Source of the DNA: Bacteroidota bacterium
Lineage (GTDB): Bacteria; Bacteroidota; Bacteroidia; Flavobacteriales_F; PHOS-HE28
Length of the DNA: 38,884 nucleotides
Assembly: GCA_023418095.1 (NCBI GenBank)
Contig: JAEZDL010000072.1
Location: 1 to 38,884, forward strand
Direction: 5' to 3'
Shown here: positions 1 to 8,023 of the stretch, piece after piece
Layout of the letters: each line of letters begins with the position of its first letter
How positions within the stretch are numbered: position 1 is the stretch's first letter
The notes under the pieces: model-generated
What the model saw: only the letters and a program-made list of their open reading frames with translations
The model's database searches: none
Told to the model about the DNA's origin: nothing
Position numbers and translations under genes: made by a program

Positions 1-167
1 GCATGGAGTACCGTGGAGAGCAGCATGAAATAACTGATGATGCCCCAGATGCGCTGATCGATCGGGTTGCCGGTGAGCCAAAGCACACAACAGGTCACCG
101 CAGCGCACACCAACGTGAATAGCACGACCGGCACCAGGAACGACCGGCCGCGGGCCGCCGAAGCCAT
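1..167 (-). CDS. Small integral membrane protein, N-terminal part (3' end outside window)
   Basis: Reading leftwards from the ATG at 167-165, the frame stays open to the window edge for 55 codons. It begins MASAARGRSFLVPVVLF, and a hydrophobic segment fills about residues 10-30, with a second starting near residue 43. The ATG is the first possible start, because a TAA lies two codons upstream. It sits 6 nt after the bactofilin stop codon, so the two are probably co-transcribed. In many Bacteroidota the genes downstream of porW/sprE and bactofilin are small membrane proteins of the ATP synthase (atp) operon, and this could be one of those (an AtpI-like accessory protein). That is inference from gene order. 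The visible sequence has no diagnostic motif. Confidence 0.7.
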   Translation of the reverse strand, partial: MASAARGRSFLVPVVLFTLVCAAVTCCVLWLTGNPIDQRIWGIISYFMLLSTVLH

Positions 168-173
168 GTCTTA

Positions 174-632
174 TCAGCGGCTGGCCACCGCCGGTGCCGG
201 TTCCGGCCGCACTTCGTTACGCATGCGCACCGGATCCATTTCCTTCACCACACCGCCGCCCATGCTGCAGTTACCTGTGAACACGGCCCCGGGTTCGATC
301 GCGAGCTTCTTCGTATTGATATCGCCCTGGAGCTTGGCGGTCGCCTTCAGGCTGAGCAGGTCCTGGCAGTTGATCTTGCCGATCACCGTGCCTTCGATAT
401 CGGAGCTCTGGCAGATCACCTCGCCTTCGATGACACCGCTGTTGCCTACGATCACCCGCCCGCGCGCATTCACGATCCCCTTCACTCTTCCATCGATCCG
501 GATGTTGCTGTCGGACTTGATCTCACCTTCGATGGAAGTGCCCTCCATGATGCTGTTGATCTTTCCGGGGCTTACAGGTTCTGGTGTCTTGGTCATGATC
601 GGTTGATCGGTGGGTTTATCGCTTCGGAACAT
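174..632 (-). CDS. Bactofilin (polymer-forming cytoskeletal protein)
   Basis: The 152-residue protein has the bactofilin (DUF583) pattern. A short disordered, proline-rich N-terminus is followed by a core of about 100 residues made of short beta-helix turns rich in Gly, Val and Ile (for example SIEGEIKSDSNIRIDGRVKG and VIEGEVICQSSDIEGTVIGK), then a short Pro/Ala-rich tail. Bactofilins polymerise without nucleotide at the inner face of the membrane and scaffold envelope enzymes. The ATG at 632 is preceded by AGGA about 8 nt upstream; an internal Met at residue 13 has no such signal. It follows porW by 57 nt and precedes a membrane protein by 6 nt, so it is probably the middle gene of a minus-strand operon. 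Length and composition are typical of the family. Confidence 0.9.
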   Translation of the reverse strand: MFRSDKPTDQPIMTKTPEPVSPGKINSIMEGTSIEGEIKSDSNIRIDGRVKGIVNARGRVIVGNSGVIEGEVICQSSDIEGTVIGKINCQDLLSLKATAKLQGDINTKKLAIEPGAVFTGNCSMGGGVVKEMDPVRMRNEVRPEPAPAVASR

Positions 633-689
633 GTGTCGATCCTTTTGATCGTGCTTACGGACAAAGATAGCCGCAGCAGGGAGATCATT

Positions 690-3356
690 CTACGGTGAAT
701 TTCCCAGATAGTTCTCGGTGAAGAAAGAGGCGTACCCTTCCACATCCTTGTTCTTGAACAGCTGCGAATAATTGTCCGGGCTGATCGCGAAGGCCTGGAA
801 ACCCTTGTCGTTGATCCCCTGCAACATGGACTTGTCATCCTTGAACATCGTGTAGTACTCCATCGCCTTTCCCTTGCTCTCGAAGAAGCTGATGAGCACC
901 ACCTGATGTTGCGGATCGAGGAAACTATTCGTGATCTGCACGCTCATTCCGCTGAAGAGCGCCTGGTTGAAGTTGGAGATCTTCGCCTTGATCGAATTCA
1001 TATCATTGCCCTGGTTGGGCACGATGAGCGCGAAGTAATGCTGCCCTTGATCGGCCTTGTACGCCACTGGATCCTTGGGCTCTGGCGCGGGCGTGGCGGA
1101 CTTGTCCATGTTCGCCAGCAGCTCTTCGGCGGCCCGCGCTTCATCGGTGCCGGCGAATTTGGTCGTGATGGTGGTGAGCGCTTCGCGGAAACCGTTCACA
1201 TCGCGCAGCCCGCCGATCGCCATGGCGCGAAGCATGTGGTATTTCGCGAGGAAATGGTCATCGGGCCTGTTGGCGATCACTGAATCCGCCGCCGAGATCA
1301 CCGTTGGGTATGCGTATTGCCGGAAGCTCTGGTACACTTTGCGGTAGGCGGCTTCCTCCTGCTGGCGGCGCGCTTCATCGGCCTGCATGATGTTGGGATC
1401 GCGCACCAGTCGCGCGAACTCCGATCCCGGCCAGCGCTCAGTGATGATGTTCGCATAGGTCTGTGACCCGATCCCATCGAGCGAGAACCAACCGGCATTC
1501 TCCTTCTCGAGGTAGATCCGGTAGAGCTGGTAATAGCTTTCCGGCGTGTACTGGCACTCATCGAAACGATTGTTCAATACTTCGAAGCTCTCGGTGGCAT
1601 TGTCGATGTCCTTCAACTGCTCCTTGTAGATCATGCCGCTCACATAGAGCGCACTACAGATCCGGGCGTTCGAGGCCTCGATCGCGGCTTCATCCCTGGG
1701 AAGGGACTTGGTGTAGAATGAAGGATCCTTCCACTCCGGCTCATCACCCTTGGTCTCCGAAGCTTCCAGGCTTTCCTCACCCTCCTCGGCAAGACTTTCC
1801 GCCAGGGCGCTGCCGCTCTTGTCCTTGCGCCGCCAATCATCCTCCAGCTTGCGATTTCCCCAGCGTTTGCGGAATTGTGCGAGGCCCCGGGAGATCTGCT
1901 GTGCATCATAGAAATACCAGTTGCCAGCGGAATTGCCTCCGCCGCCGGTGGGCGGCTTCACCGCCGGGGTCTCCGTCTCGGCACGGAGCCTTGCCTCCTC
2001 TTCCAGGCGGATGGCTTCAGCTTCGGCCTGTTCGCGATCGCGGATGATGCCCCTCACTTTCTTTTCAAGCTCCGCTTCGTCCAGGGCTGCCAGTGCCTGC
2101 AGGCTATCCTCCAGCGCGATGATCCCCAATTGTTCCACAAGATCACCAAGAACATCCGCCCGGGTATCCACCTCGTCGAAGCGCTCATGTTCTTCGCTCA
2201 ACAACGTGCGCGTACTGTCATAATACTTCTGTGCATCGGCATAGGTCCGATCCTCGAAATAGATGTCCGCGAGCTTCATGAAGGACTTCGCCTTCTGCCT
2301 TGTGTCATTGGTGCTCACCTGCGCGCTGGTGCGCAACTGCTCCATCGCATCCTCCTTCTTGTTCTCCTTCAGATCGATATCCGCCAGCGCATAATGGATC
2401 ATATCGTAGTGATCGATATGCTTCTCATCATTCAGCATGCGGTTGAGCTTCTGGCGCAGCGCCTTGCTGTTCCCTTTGTTGAAGGCCATCGCCTGGAAGA
2501 TCTGCGCGTGGAAGGACATTTCGTACGGCGGCCCCATCTTAACCACATCAGCGAACTGCTCGATCGCCTTGTCCTCCTGGCTCTTCACCTGGTAGAGCTG
2601 CGCAAGTACGAACGACCAGCGGACCTTCTCACGCTTGGACTTCGCGAGCGGGATCGCGAACTCAAGGTTGGTGATCGCATCATCCACCTTGCCCCGTTTC
2701 AGGTCCAGGTCGGCCTGCACGGCGCTCAACTGGCCATGATCGAATTTCTTCGGAAGCTTCTTCTCTTCCTTCACCTTGTCCAGGGCGGTCTGGGCCTTCG
2801 CGTACTGTTCCATCTGGATCGCAGTGCGTGCCAGCCAGATCAGGCTTTCGTGCTGCTTGTTCTCGCCTTTATATCTCCTTGAGATGTATTCGAATCCGCG
2901 TTCCGCTTCGGAATAATTCCGTTTGTAGAACTGGCTCTTCGCGATCACGAAATAGGCATCGTCGATCCATTTGTTCTTCTCCTCGCCATCGATATCCATC
3001 TTGTGGCGTTCGATCACGAGGGAGCATTTATCGATGCACTTTTCCAGATCGGGAATGGCGGCCTTTGCCTGATCGGCCGTTCCGTACACGAAGAGCGGAA
3101 GCACCTGGTCGTAATCGTCCTTGTAGCCATCCTCGATCCCCGCCACCACTTCCTTCAGTTTCTCGTTGGCGTTGAACCAGCCATTGTCGCGCGCGGTAAG
3201 CCGGTGGTAGGTGCGATTGAGGAACGCGTCCTTTTCCTGCGAACAGCCGGCCGAGAGCAGTGCAATGCAGACCAGCAAAACGATCTGCAGCGGATATGTA
3301 CGAACGGAATGCACCGGCCCGGTTGGGATAACTACGATCGGGCGAAGATATTTCAT
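690..3356 (-). CDS. porW: PorW/SprE-like T9SS periplasmic TPR lipoprotein
   Basis: This 888-residue lipoprotein resembles the PorW/SprE family, which is needed for type IX secretion and gliding in Bacteroidota. The mature N-terminus has the family-like stretch NRTYHRLTARDNGWFNANEK. It is followed by many tetratricopeptide-type helices over roughly residues 100-420, a charged Glu/Ala-rich linker, and a C-terminal domain ending in the typical FAISPDNYSQLF block. The signal peptide ends in a lipobox (LLSAGC; Cys38 counted from this start), so the protein should be lipidated. I chose the ATG at 3356 because a -7-like box lies just upstream (3367-3374); the longer start at 3383 would lie before that box. 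A GTG at 3311 would give a shorter signal peptide and cannot be excluded. The gene is divergent from the M23 peptidase and leads an operon with bactofilin. Confidence 0.85.
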   Translation of the reverse strand: MKYLRPIVVIPTGPVHSVRTYPLQIVLLVCIALLSAGCSQEKDAFLNRTYHRLTARDNGWFNANEKLKEVVAGIEDGYKDDYDQVLPLFVYGTADQAKAAIPDLEKCIDKCSLVIERHKMDIDGEEKNKWIDDAYFVIAKSQFYKRNYSEAERGFEYISRRYKGENKQHESLIWLARTAIQMEQYAKAQTALDKVKEEKKLPKKFDHGQLSAVQADLDLKRGKVDDAITNLEFAIPLAKSKREKVRWSFVLAQLYQVKSQEDKAIEQFADVVKMGPPYEMSFHAQIFQAMAFNKGNSKALRQKLNRMLNDEKHIDHYDMIHYALADIDLKENKKEDAMEQLRTSAQVSTNDTRQKAKSFMKLADIYFEDRTYADAQKYYDSTRTLLSEEHERFDEVDTRADVLGDLVEQLGIIALEDSLQALAALDEAELEKKVRGIIRDREQAEAEAIRLEEEARLRAETETPAVKPPTGGGGNSAGNWYFYDAQQISRGLAQFRKRWGNRKLEDDWRRKDKSGSALAESLAEEGEESLEASETKGDEPEWKDPSFYTKSLPRDEAAIEASNARICSALYVSGMIYKEQLKDIDNATESFEVLNNRFDECQYTPESYYQLYRIYLEKENAGWFSLDGIGSQTYANIITERWPGSEFARLVRDPNIMQADEARRQQEEAAYRKVYQSFRQYAYPTVISAADSVIANRPDDHFLAKYHMLRAMAIGGLRDVNGFREALTTITTKFAGTDEARAAEELLANMDKSATPAPEPKDPVAYKADQGQHYFALIVPNQGNDMNSIKAKISNFNQALFSGMSVQITNSFLDPQHQVVLISFFESKGKAMEYYTMFKDDKSMLQGINDKGFQAFAISPDNYSQLFKNKDVEGYASFFTENYLGNSP

Positions 3357-3366
3357 TATGCCGATC

Positions 3367-3374
3367 CAAAAATG
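3367..3374 (-). promoter_or_regulatory. Candidate -7 promoter box for porW
   Basis: On the minus strand this reads CATTTTTG, one mismatch from the Bacteroidota -7 consensus TANNTTTG, and it lies 10 nt before the porW ATG at 3356. I see no clear -33 TTG. It faces away from the similar box of the M23 gene about 30 bp away, giving a compact divergent promoter pair. Confidence 0.5.
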
Positions 3375-3403
3375 TGCGGGCACGGCAAGCGCCAGGGAAG
3401 ACC

Positions 3404-3411
3404 GATATTTG
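3404..3411 (+). promoter_or_regulatory. Candidate -7 promoter box for the M23 peptidase gene
   Basis: The sequence GATATTTG matches TANNTTTG except at its first base and ends 6 nt before the ATG at 3418. If transcription starts about 5 nt after the box, as is usual for this element, the mRNA would have essentially no leader. The box also supports 3418 as the true start over upstream in-frame ATGs. Confidence 0.5.
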
Positions 3412-3417
3412 CGAACG

Positions 3418-4302
3418 ATGGCAGAGGATGCAGCGCCGCGAACGGGCAGACGCGAACGGGTGATCCGGAAACTGCGGAGCCGCTACCGCCTGCAACTGAT
3501 CAACGACAGCACTTTCGAGGAACGTTTCAGCATACGGCTCAATCGCTTGAACGTGTTGATCCTTGGCCTCGCCGCCCTATTCCTCTTCGGGGCGCTTGTG
3601 GTCTCCGCGATCGTGTTCACCCCGCTGAAACAATACATACCGGGCTATTCGGACCAGGCGACGAAGTTGAACGCGTACCGCAGTACGCTGAAAGCGGATA
3701 CGCTGGAGGAAAGCATTCGCATACGTGATCTTTACCTCAACAACCTTCGCGCGGTGCTTTCGGGTGAATTACCTGTGGACAGCACCACGTTGTTCGATCC
3801 GATCGAGGTGAAACCCGGCGCAGATGATCTTGCTCCGGGCCAGGCGGACAGCTCATTGCGGATGAAGATCGCCCGCGCGGAGGCCTATGCGCTTTCCGAA
3901 GGGCGGCCTATCGAACAGAGGAACCTCGCCGGGGTGTTCATGTTCCCGCCGATCCGCGGGATCATGACCACGCGCTTCGATCGCACACAGGCACATTTCG
4001 GGGTGGATATCGTAACGCAGGCCGATGCCGCAGTGAAGGCATGCCTTGATGGCACCGTTACGCTCGCCAGTTGGACTACCGATGCAGGGCACGTATTGCA
4101 CGTGCAACATCGCAACGATCTGTCGAGTGTCTACAAGCACAACAGCGTTCTGCTGAAAAAGGCCGGTGAAACAGTGCGTGCCGGTGAAGCGATCGCGATC
4201 GTTGGGAACAGCGGCGAATTGACCACCGGCCCGCATCTTCACTTCGAGCTTTGGCACCAGGGTGAACCGATCGATCCAGCACAATACATGGTGTTCGAAT
4301 AG
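3418..4302 (+). CDS. M23 (LytM-type) metallopeptidase, membrane-anchored
   Basis: The 294-residue protein has a basic cytoplasmic N-terminus, one membrane segment at about residues 45-67, a linker of about 110 residues, and a C-terminal LytM/M23 domain. The zinc ligands are intact: HFGVD (His193, Asp197) and the HLHFEL motif (His273, His275). M23 enzymes cut peptide cross-links of peptidoglycan, or act as LytM factors that regulate amidases; anchoring puts the domain in the periplasm. Earlier in-frame ATGs (for example 3358) lie before or inside the promoter-like region, so I use 3418, which follows the box at 3404-3411. The next gene starts 3 nt after the stop, so the two are probably co-transcribed. 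Confidence 0.88.
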   Translation: MAEDAAPRTGRRERVIRKLRSRYRLQLINDSTFEERFSIRLNRLNVLILGLAALFLFGALVVSAIVFTPLKQYIPGYSDQATKLNAYRSTLKADTLEESIRIRDLYLNNLRAVLSGELPVDSTTLFDPIEVKPGADDLAPGQADSSLRMKIARAEAYALSEGRPIEQRNLAGVFMFPPIRGIMTTRFDRTQAHFGVDIVTQADAAVKACLDGTVTLASWTTDAGHVLHVQHRNDLSSVYKHNSVLLKKAGETVRAGEAIAIVGNSGELTTGPHLHFELWHQGEPIDPAQYMVFE

Positions 4303-4305
4303 ATC

Positions 4306-5790
4306 ATGGGGATCAAGTCGATCATCGCAAAGCCTTACGCACGATGGCTCACCAGGCGCGTGCTGGAGCGGGCAATGGATCCGATCGGAACCCAAAAGCA
4401 GGTGTTGAAGGACCTGATCGCGAAAGCAGGAGGAACGGCCTTCGGAAAAGATCATCATTTCGATCGGATCACTGATCACGCTTCACTTGTGCAACAGATC
4501 CCGCTACGCGATTACGAAGGATTCCGGCCGTACATCGATCGGATCATCGCCGGCGAACAAGATGTGTTGTGGCCGGGAAGTCCGCTCTATCTGTGCAAGA
4601 CGAGCGGCACCACCAGCGGTGCGAAATACATCCCGATCACACGCGAAAGTCTTCCGAACCATCTGGAAAGCGCAAAGCGCGCATTGCTCGCATACATCGC
4701 ATACAGTGGCCGAGCGGCGTTCGTTGAGGGAAAAATGATCTTTCTGCAGGGCAGTCCGGTTCTGGATAGGAAAGGAATGATCCCGATGGGCCGATTGAGC
4801 GGGATCGTCGCCAACCACGTTCCTGCTTATCTGTTGAAGAACCGCCTGCCGAGTTTCGCCACCAACAGCATCGACGATTGGGAAACGAAGGTTGAAGCGA
4901 TCGTGACCGAGACGATGCGCGAAGACCTTCGCTTGATCAGCGGAATACCGGCGTGGGTGCAGATGTATTTCGAGCGCCTGCTGGATCGCACCGGAAGATC
5001 CACCGTTCTTGAGATCTTTCCGAACTTCTCGCTCTTCGTCTATGGCGGCGTGAATTTCGATCCGTACCGCAGCCGCATGCGTGCGCTGATCGGCGCCGAG
5101 ATACCGAGCGTTGAGCTTTTTCCCGCGAGCGAAGGTTTCATCGCCTACCAGGACCGCAGCAACGAGGAAGGCCTTTTGCTCGTGCTGGACAATGGGATCT
5201 ACTTTGGCTTCATACCGATCGAAGCCGGAGTTCCCTCCACCGATCCGCCGATCGGGATCGGCGATGTGAAGCTTGGCGTGAACTATGCGCTCGTCCTTAA
5301 CACCAACGCGGGGCTTTGGGGCTATGAGATCGGTGATATGGTCCGCTTTGTCTCTCTTTCTCCACCGCGGATCGTGGTCACTGGAAGAACGAAACATTTC
5401 ACCAGCGCCTTTGGCGAACATGTTATCGCGGAGGAAGTGGAGGCTGCTATGGCAAAAGCGATCGCCGAACATTCCGCCGAGGTCGCGGAATTCACCATGG
5501 CGCCACAGCTTTCACCGGAGATCGGACTTCCCTATCACGAGTGGTTCATCGAATTCGCTGTTCCGCCGAAGAATGATGAAGCATTTGCGCGATCGCTGGA
5601 TGAAGCGCTCCAGGAACGCAATCCCTACTACCGTGATCTGATCGCCGGAAAAGTGCTTCGCCCGCTGAGGATCACCCGCCTCGAGCGCGGAAAATTCGCA
5701 GCATGGATGCGTGCCCGTGGAATGAATGACGCACAGAGCAAAGTCCCGCGGCTCGCCAACGACCGGCGTTTCGTTGAAGGCCTTTATTGA
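4306..5790 (+). CDS. GH3-family acyl-acid-amido synthetase-like protein
   Basis: The 494-residue protein matches the GH3 family of the ANL adenylate-forming superfamily along its whole length. The phosphate-binding motif TSGTTSGAKYIPIT is near residues 99-112, and further conserved-looking blocks include YGGVNFDPY, a TGRTKHFTSAFGEHVI block and a C-terminal basic LERGKFAAW. Plant GH3 proteins conjugate amino acids to hormones. Bacterial homologues are widespread in Bacteroidota and their substrates are generally unknown, so no substrate is assigned here. The gene starts 3 nt after the M23 peptidase stop codon. Its own stop overlaps the stop of the convergent beta-barrel gene by 7 nt, leaving no room for an ordinary terminator. 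Confidence 0.87.
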   Translation: MGIKSIIAKPYARWLTRRVLERAMDPIGTQKQVLKDLIAKAGGTAFGKDHHFDRITDHASLVQQIPLRDYEGFRPYIDRIIAGEQDVLWPGSPLYLCKTSGTTSGAKYIPITRESLPNHLESAKRALLAYIAYSGRAAFVEGKMIFLQGSPVLDRKGMIPMGRLSGIVANHVPAYLLKNRLPSFATNSIDDWETKVEAIVTETMREDLRLISGIPAWVQMYFERLLDRTGRSTVLEIFPNFSLFVYGGVNFDPYRSRMRALIGAEIPSVELFPASEGFIAYQDRSNEEGLLLVLDNGIYFGFIPIEAGVPSTDPPIGIGDVKLGVNYALVLNTNAGLWGYEIGDMVRFVSLSPPRIVVTGRTKHFTSAFGEHVIAEEVEAAMAKAIAEHSAEVAEFTMAPQLSPEIGLPYHEWFIEFAVPPKNDEAFARSLDEALQERNPYYRDLIAGKVLRPLRITRLERGKFAAWMRARGMNDAQSKVPRLANDRRFVEGLY

Positions 5791-6434
5791 TCAGGCGCAG
5801 TGCTACGCACCGTGCCTGGAATAATGAACGATGCGAACAACTGGCCGTATCGGTTCTGCGCATCACCGAGGATGAAGTCGGATACGGTGGATCCGCTTAC
5901 ACCCACAAGCCCGAAGTTGTAGCGCGCACCCAATTGCACTGGACCGATGTTCACTGCGAGACCGAGAAGCGCCCCGGCATCGATCGAGTTGAAATTGCCC
6001 TGGCCAAGATCACCACCAAGCTCGATCAACGACCCGCTCGTCTCATATTCCGAATTCAGCAGATAACCCACGTAGCCACCACCGTGAAGTTCGAGCGCAG
6101 GTATCGGGCGGAACACGGCCATCACAGGCAGATCCACGTAGTTCAACTTGATGCTCGCCTCCTGGCCGATGTTGATGAACGGGATGTTCACGCTCCAATC
6201 CGCACCTTTGGTACTGTAGAGCAATTCCGCCTGGTAGCCGAACTGCTTCGCCGGAGCGCTCCGGTAGAACAGGCCGGCATGGAAACCTGTACGGCTGACC
6301 GCGGTGTTCACGGTGAGCGTGCTGCTGTTCACTCCGGCCTTTATTCCCAGCATGCCATCCGTTTGAGCATACGATCCAACATTGAAAAAGAATGCGCCGA
6401 TCGCAGCGATCGTGCTTATGCCCAAGGTTCTCAT
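5784..6434 (-). CDS. Outer-membrane beta-barrel (porin-family) protein
   Basis: The 216-residue protein starts with a signal peptide (MRTLGISTIAAIGAFFFNVG, then SYAQ) that probably ends at the Ala-Gln near residue 24. The rest shows the amphipathic alternating strands of the small Bacteroidota outer-membrane beta-barrels: GIKAGVNSSTL, FGYQAELLYSTKGADW, LNYVDLPVMAVFRP, LELHGGGYVGYLL and VQLGARYNFGLVGV. Function beyond membrane insertion cannot be read from the sequence. I chose the Met at 6434 because it gives a normal signal peptide; an in-frame Met 8 codons upstream would add a hydrophilic extension. The 3' end overlaps the convergent GH3 gene by 7 nt. Confidence 0.85.
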   Translation of the reverse strand: MRTLGISTIAAIGAFFFNVGSYAQTDGMLGIKAGVNSSTLTVNTAVSRTGFHAGLFYRSAPAKQFGYQAELLYSTKGADWSVNIPFINIGQEASIKLNYVDLPVMAVFRPIPALELHGGGYVGYLLNSEYETSGSLIELGGDLGQGNFNSIDAGALLGLAVNIGPVQLGARYNFGLVGVSGSTVSDFILGDAQNRYGQLFASFIIPGTVRSTAPDQ

Positions 6435-6497
6435 CTTCGTATCGTTGTTGCCCTTCACTTACAATATCGTGCCATTCCACACGACCCGATGCGTTAG

Positions 6498-6505
6498 CAT
6501 CTTTG
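6498..6505 (+). promoter_or_regulatory. Candidate -7 promoter box for tsaC/sua5
   Basis: CATCTTTG is followed by CGCC and then the ATG at 6510. It differs from TANNTTTG only at the first base. With 4 nt between box and start codon, the predicted transcript would be leaderless. Confidence 0.5.
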
Positions 6506-6509
6506 CGCC

Positions 6510-7463
6510 ATGGCCGCCATAGGCACCGACCTGCAACACGCGGCCGATCTGTTGATCGCCGGTGAACTTGTGGCCATTCCCACCGAGACCGTCTATGGCC
6601 TAGCGGGCAACGCGTACAATGAAGAAGCCGTGCTCAGGATCTTCGAAGTGAAGGGTCGGCCGAGCTTCGACCCATTGATCGTGCATGTGGGCGACAGGGA
6701 TCGGGTCCGATCGGTAGCGGCAGTGATCCCTGGATCGGCGCTCGCCTTGATCGATGCGTTCTGGCCCGGCCCGCTCACCCTCGTACTTCCAAAACGACCA
6801 TCGATCCCCGACCTGGTAACCAGCGGCCAGGATACCGTGGCGGTGCGCATGCCTTCGCATCCGATCGCGCTGGAATTGCTTTCACGCCTTCCCTTCCCAT
6901 TGGCCGCGCCGAGCGCGAACCCTTTTGGATACATAAGCCCCACCACACCGCAGCACGTGGCCGACCAACTGGGCGGAAAGATCCCGTACATCCTCGATGG
7001 CGGACCTTCGTCCGTGGGCGTGGAGAGCACGATCATCGGTTGGAATGGAACGGAAAACTGGATGCTCTACAGGCTTGGCGGTGTACCGATCGAAGCGATC
7101 GAGAAGATCACCGGGGAACTGCTTTCACCGCCCGCGCGTGCTCAACATCCGCTCGCACCGGGAATGCTCGCGTCGCACTACGCTCCGCTCAAACCGGTCA
7201 TAGTCGGGAACATCGAAGACCTGATCGCAGCGTATCCGGGAAAGAAGATCGGGGTGATCGCGCTTCACCGGCATTACCCGGTATATCGATCCGAAGTGCT
7301 CTCCGCGGATCGCGATCTGGCACAGGCTGCACGTCGACTTTTCGCGGCACTTCGTGAATTGGACAAAAGTGATTGCGATGTGATCCTGGCGGAATTGTTC
7401 CCTGAGACCGGCCTCGGCCGGGCGATCAACGACAGGTTGAAGAGAGCTGCGGTGGCGCGGTAG
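6510..7463 (+). CDS. sua5: L-threonylcarbamoyladenylate synthase (two-domain TsaC/Sua5)
   Basis: The enzyme makes threonylcarbamoyl-AMP from threonine, bicarbonate and ATP, the first step of t6A modification at position 37 of ANN-decoding tRNAs. The YrdC domain fills about residues 1-195. It carries PTETVYGLAGNA, the KGRPSFDPLIVHV block and the PSANPFGYISPTT block. A Sua5-specific C-terminal domain of about 115 residues follows, beginning after the linker near APGMLASHYAPLKP. The length of 317 matches the two-domain form. The start is fixed by the promoter-like box 4 nt upstream. The protein is cytoplasmic. It is divergent from the beta-barrel gene, with 75 bp between the two starts. Confidence 0.93.
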   Translation: MAAIGTDLQHAADLLIAGELVAIPTETVYGLAGNAYNEEAVLRIFEVKGRPSFDPLIVHVGDRDRVRSVAAVIPGSALALIDAFWPGPLTLVLPKRPSIPDLVTSGQDTVAVRMPSHPIALELLSRLPFPLAAPSANPFGYISPTTPQHVADQLGGKIPYILDGGPSSVGVESTIIGWNGTENWMLYRLGGVPIEAIEKITGELLSPPARAQHPLAPGMLASHYAPLKPVIVGNIEDLIAAYPGKKIGVIALHRHYPVYRSEVLSADRDLAQAARRLFAALRELDKSDCDVILAELFPETGLGRAINDRLKRAAVAR

Positions 7464-7558
7464 ACCGAGCGGGACTTTTCTTCCGCATCATCTGGCAAAA
7501 TACCAAAAAGTGGTTTTGTGGATTATATTCATTCCGCCTAACCAATACCGCCTGCATC

Positions 7559-7951
7559 ATGAGCACATTGAATGCAAAGGAATTGACGCTGGTGTACGAT
7601 GGGAGCACGTATGAAGGGAAGAAGGCCCTGGCCTACGCCTACACGCTAGCGCCCAAAGTGAACAAACAGGATGTGAGCGAAGTGCAGCTCTCCACCACGT
7701 TCCTCAGGCAGGTGATCGAGCAATTGAACGTTCGCCCCAAGGACCTGATGAACCGTGCGCATCCTTTCTACCAGCAACATGTGCGCGGCCGTGATTACGA
7801 TACGGAAGGCTGGCTGCATGTGCTCGCCCGCAATCCGCAGATCCTGAAGGCACCGATCGCATTGATGAGCGGACGCGCGGTGATCTGCGAGCCGGCATCG
7901 ATGATACAGACATTGCATGAGGCGAAGTGCCGCCCTTCCGCCGATGCCTGA
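7559..7951 (+). CDS. ArsC/Spx-like thioredoxin-fold protein lacking the catalytic Cys
   Basis: The 130-residue protein aligns by eye with the ArsC/Spx family. It has an N-terminal strand-helix unit, then a helical insert resembling the family's reductase specificity region (FLRQVIEQLNVRPKDLMNRA), then the characteristic WLHVLARNPQILKAPIALM block, equivalent to the 'IKRPI' segment of ArsC. At the position of the usual CxxxxxR motif it reads YDGSTYEGKKAL, with no Cys, so arsenate reduction is unlikely. A binding or regulatory role is possible but not shown. An AT-rich patch at about 7497-7540 probably holds its promoter, though I find no clean -7 box. Confidence 0.75.
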   Translation: MSTLNAKELTLVYDGSTYEGKKALAYAYTLAPKVNKQDVSEVQLSTTFLRQVIEQLNVRPKDLMNRAHPFYQQHVRGRDYDTEGWLHVLARNPQILKAPIALMSGRAVICEPASMIQTLHEAKCRPSADA

Positions 7952-7972
7952 GCGGAATTAGCCGCGGATCGC

Positions 7973-7980
7973 GACCTTTG
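7973..7980 (+). promoter_or_regulatory. Candidate -7 promoter box for dxr
   Basis: GACCTTTG is identical to the box before the FAD oxidoreductase gene at 10930. It is 43 nt from the dxr ATG at 8024, but only 4 nt from an in-frame TTG at 7985, so either a short leader or a rare leaderless TTG start is possible. Confidence 0.4.
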
Positions 7981-8023
7981 CACCTTGCTGCGATCCGATC
8001 AAGGGTTCGCGGCGGTGCGCAAA

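Noticed and set aside
3357..3417. Upstream in-frame ATGs for the M23 peptidase (for example 3358)
   Set aside because: They overlap the divergent porW start region and precede the promoter-like box at 3404-3411. The residues they would add are not hydrophobic and resemble no domain.
6459..6474. TGGCACG on the minus strand upstream of the beta-barrel gene, a possible sigma-54 -24 block
   Set aside because: The -24 block is perfect, but at the required spacing the -12 position reads TA, not GC, and the TTG that would fit is one base too close. Both invariant GC bases are missing.
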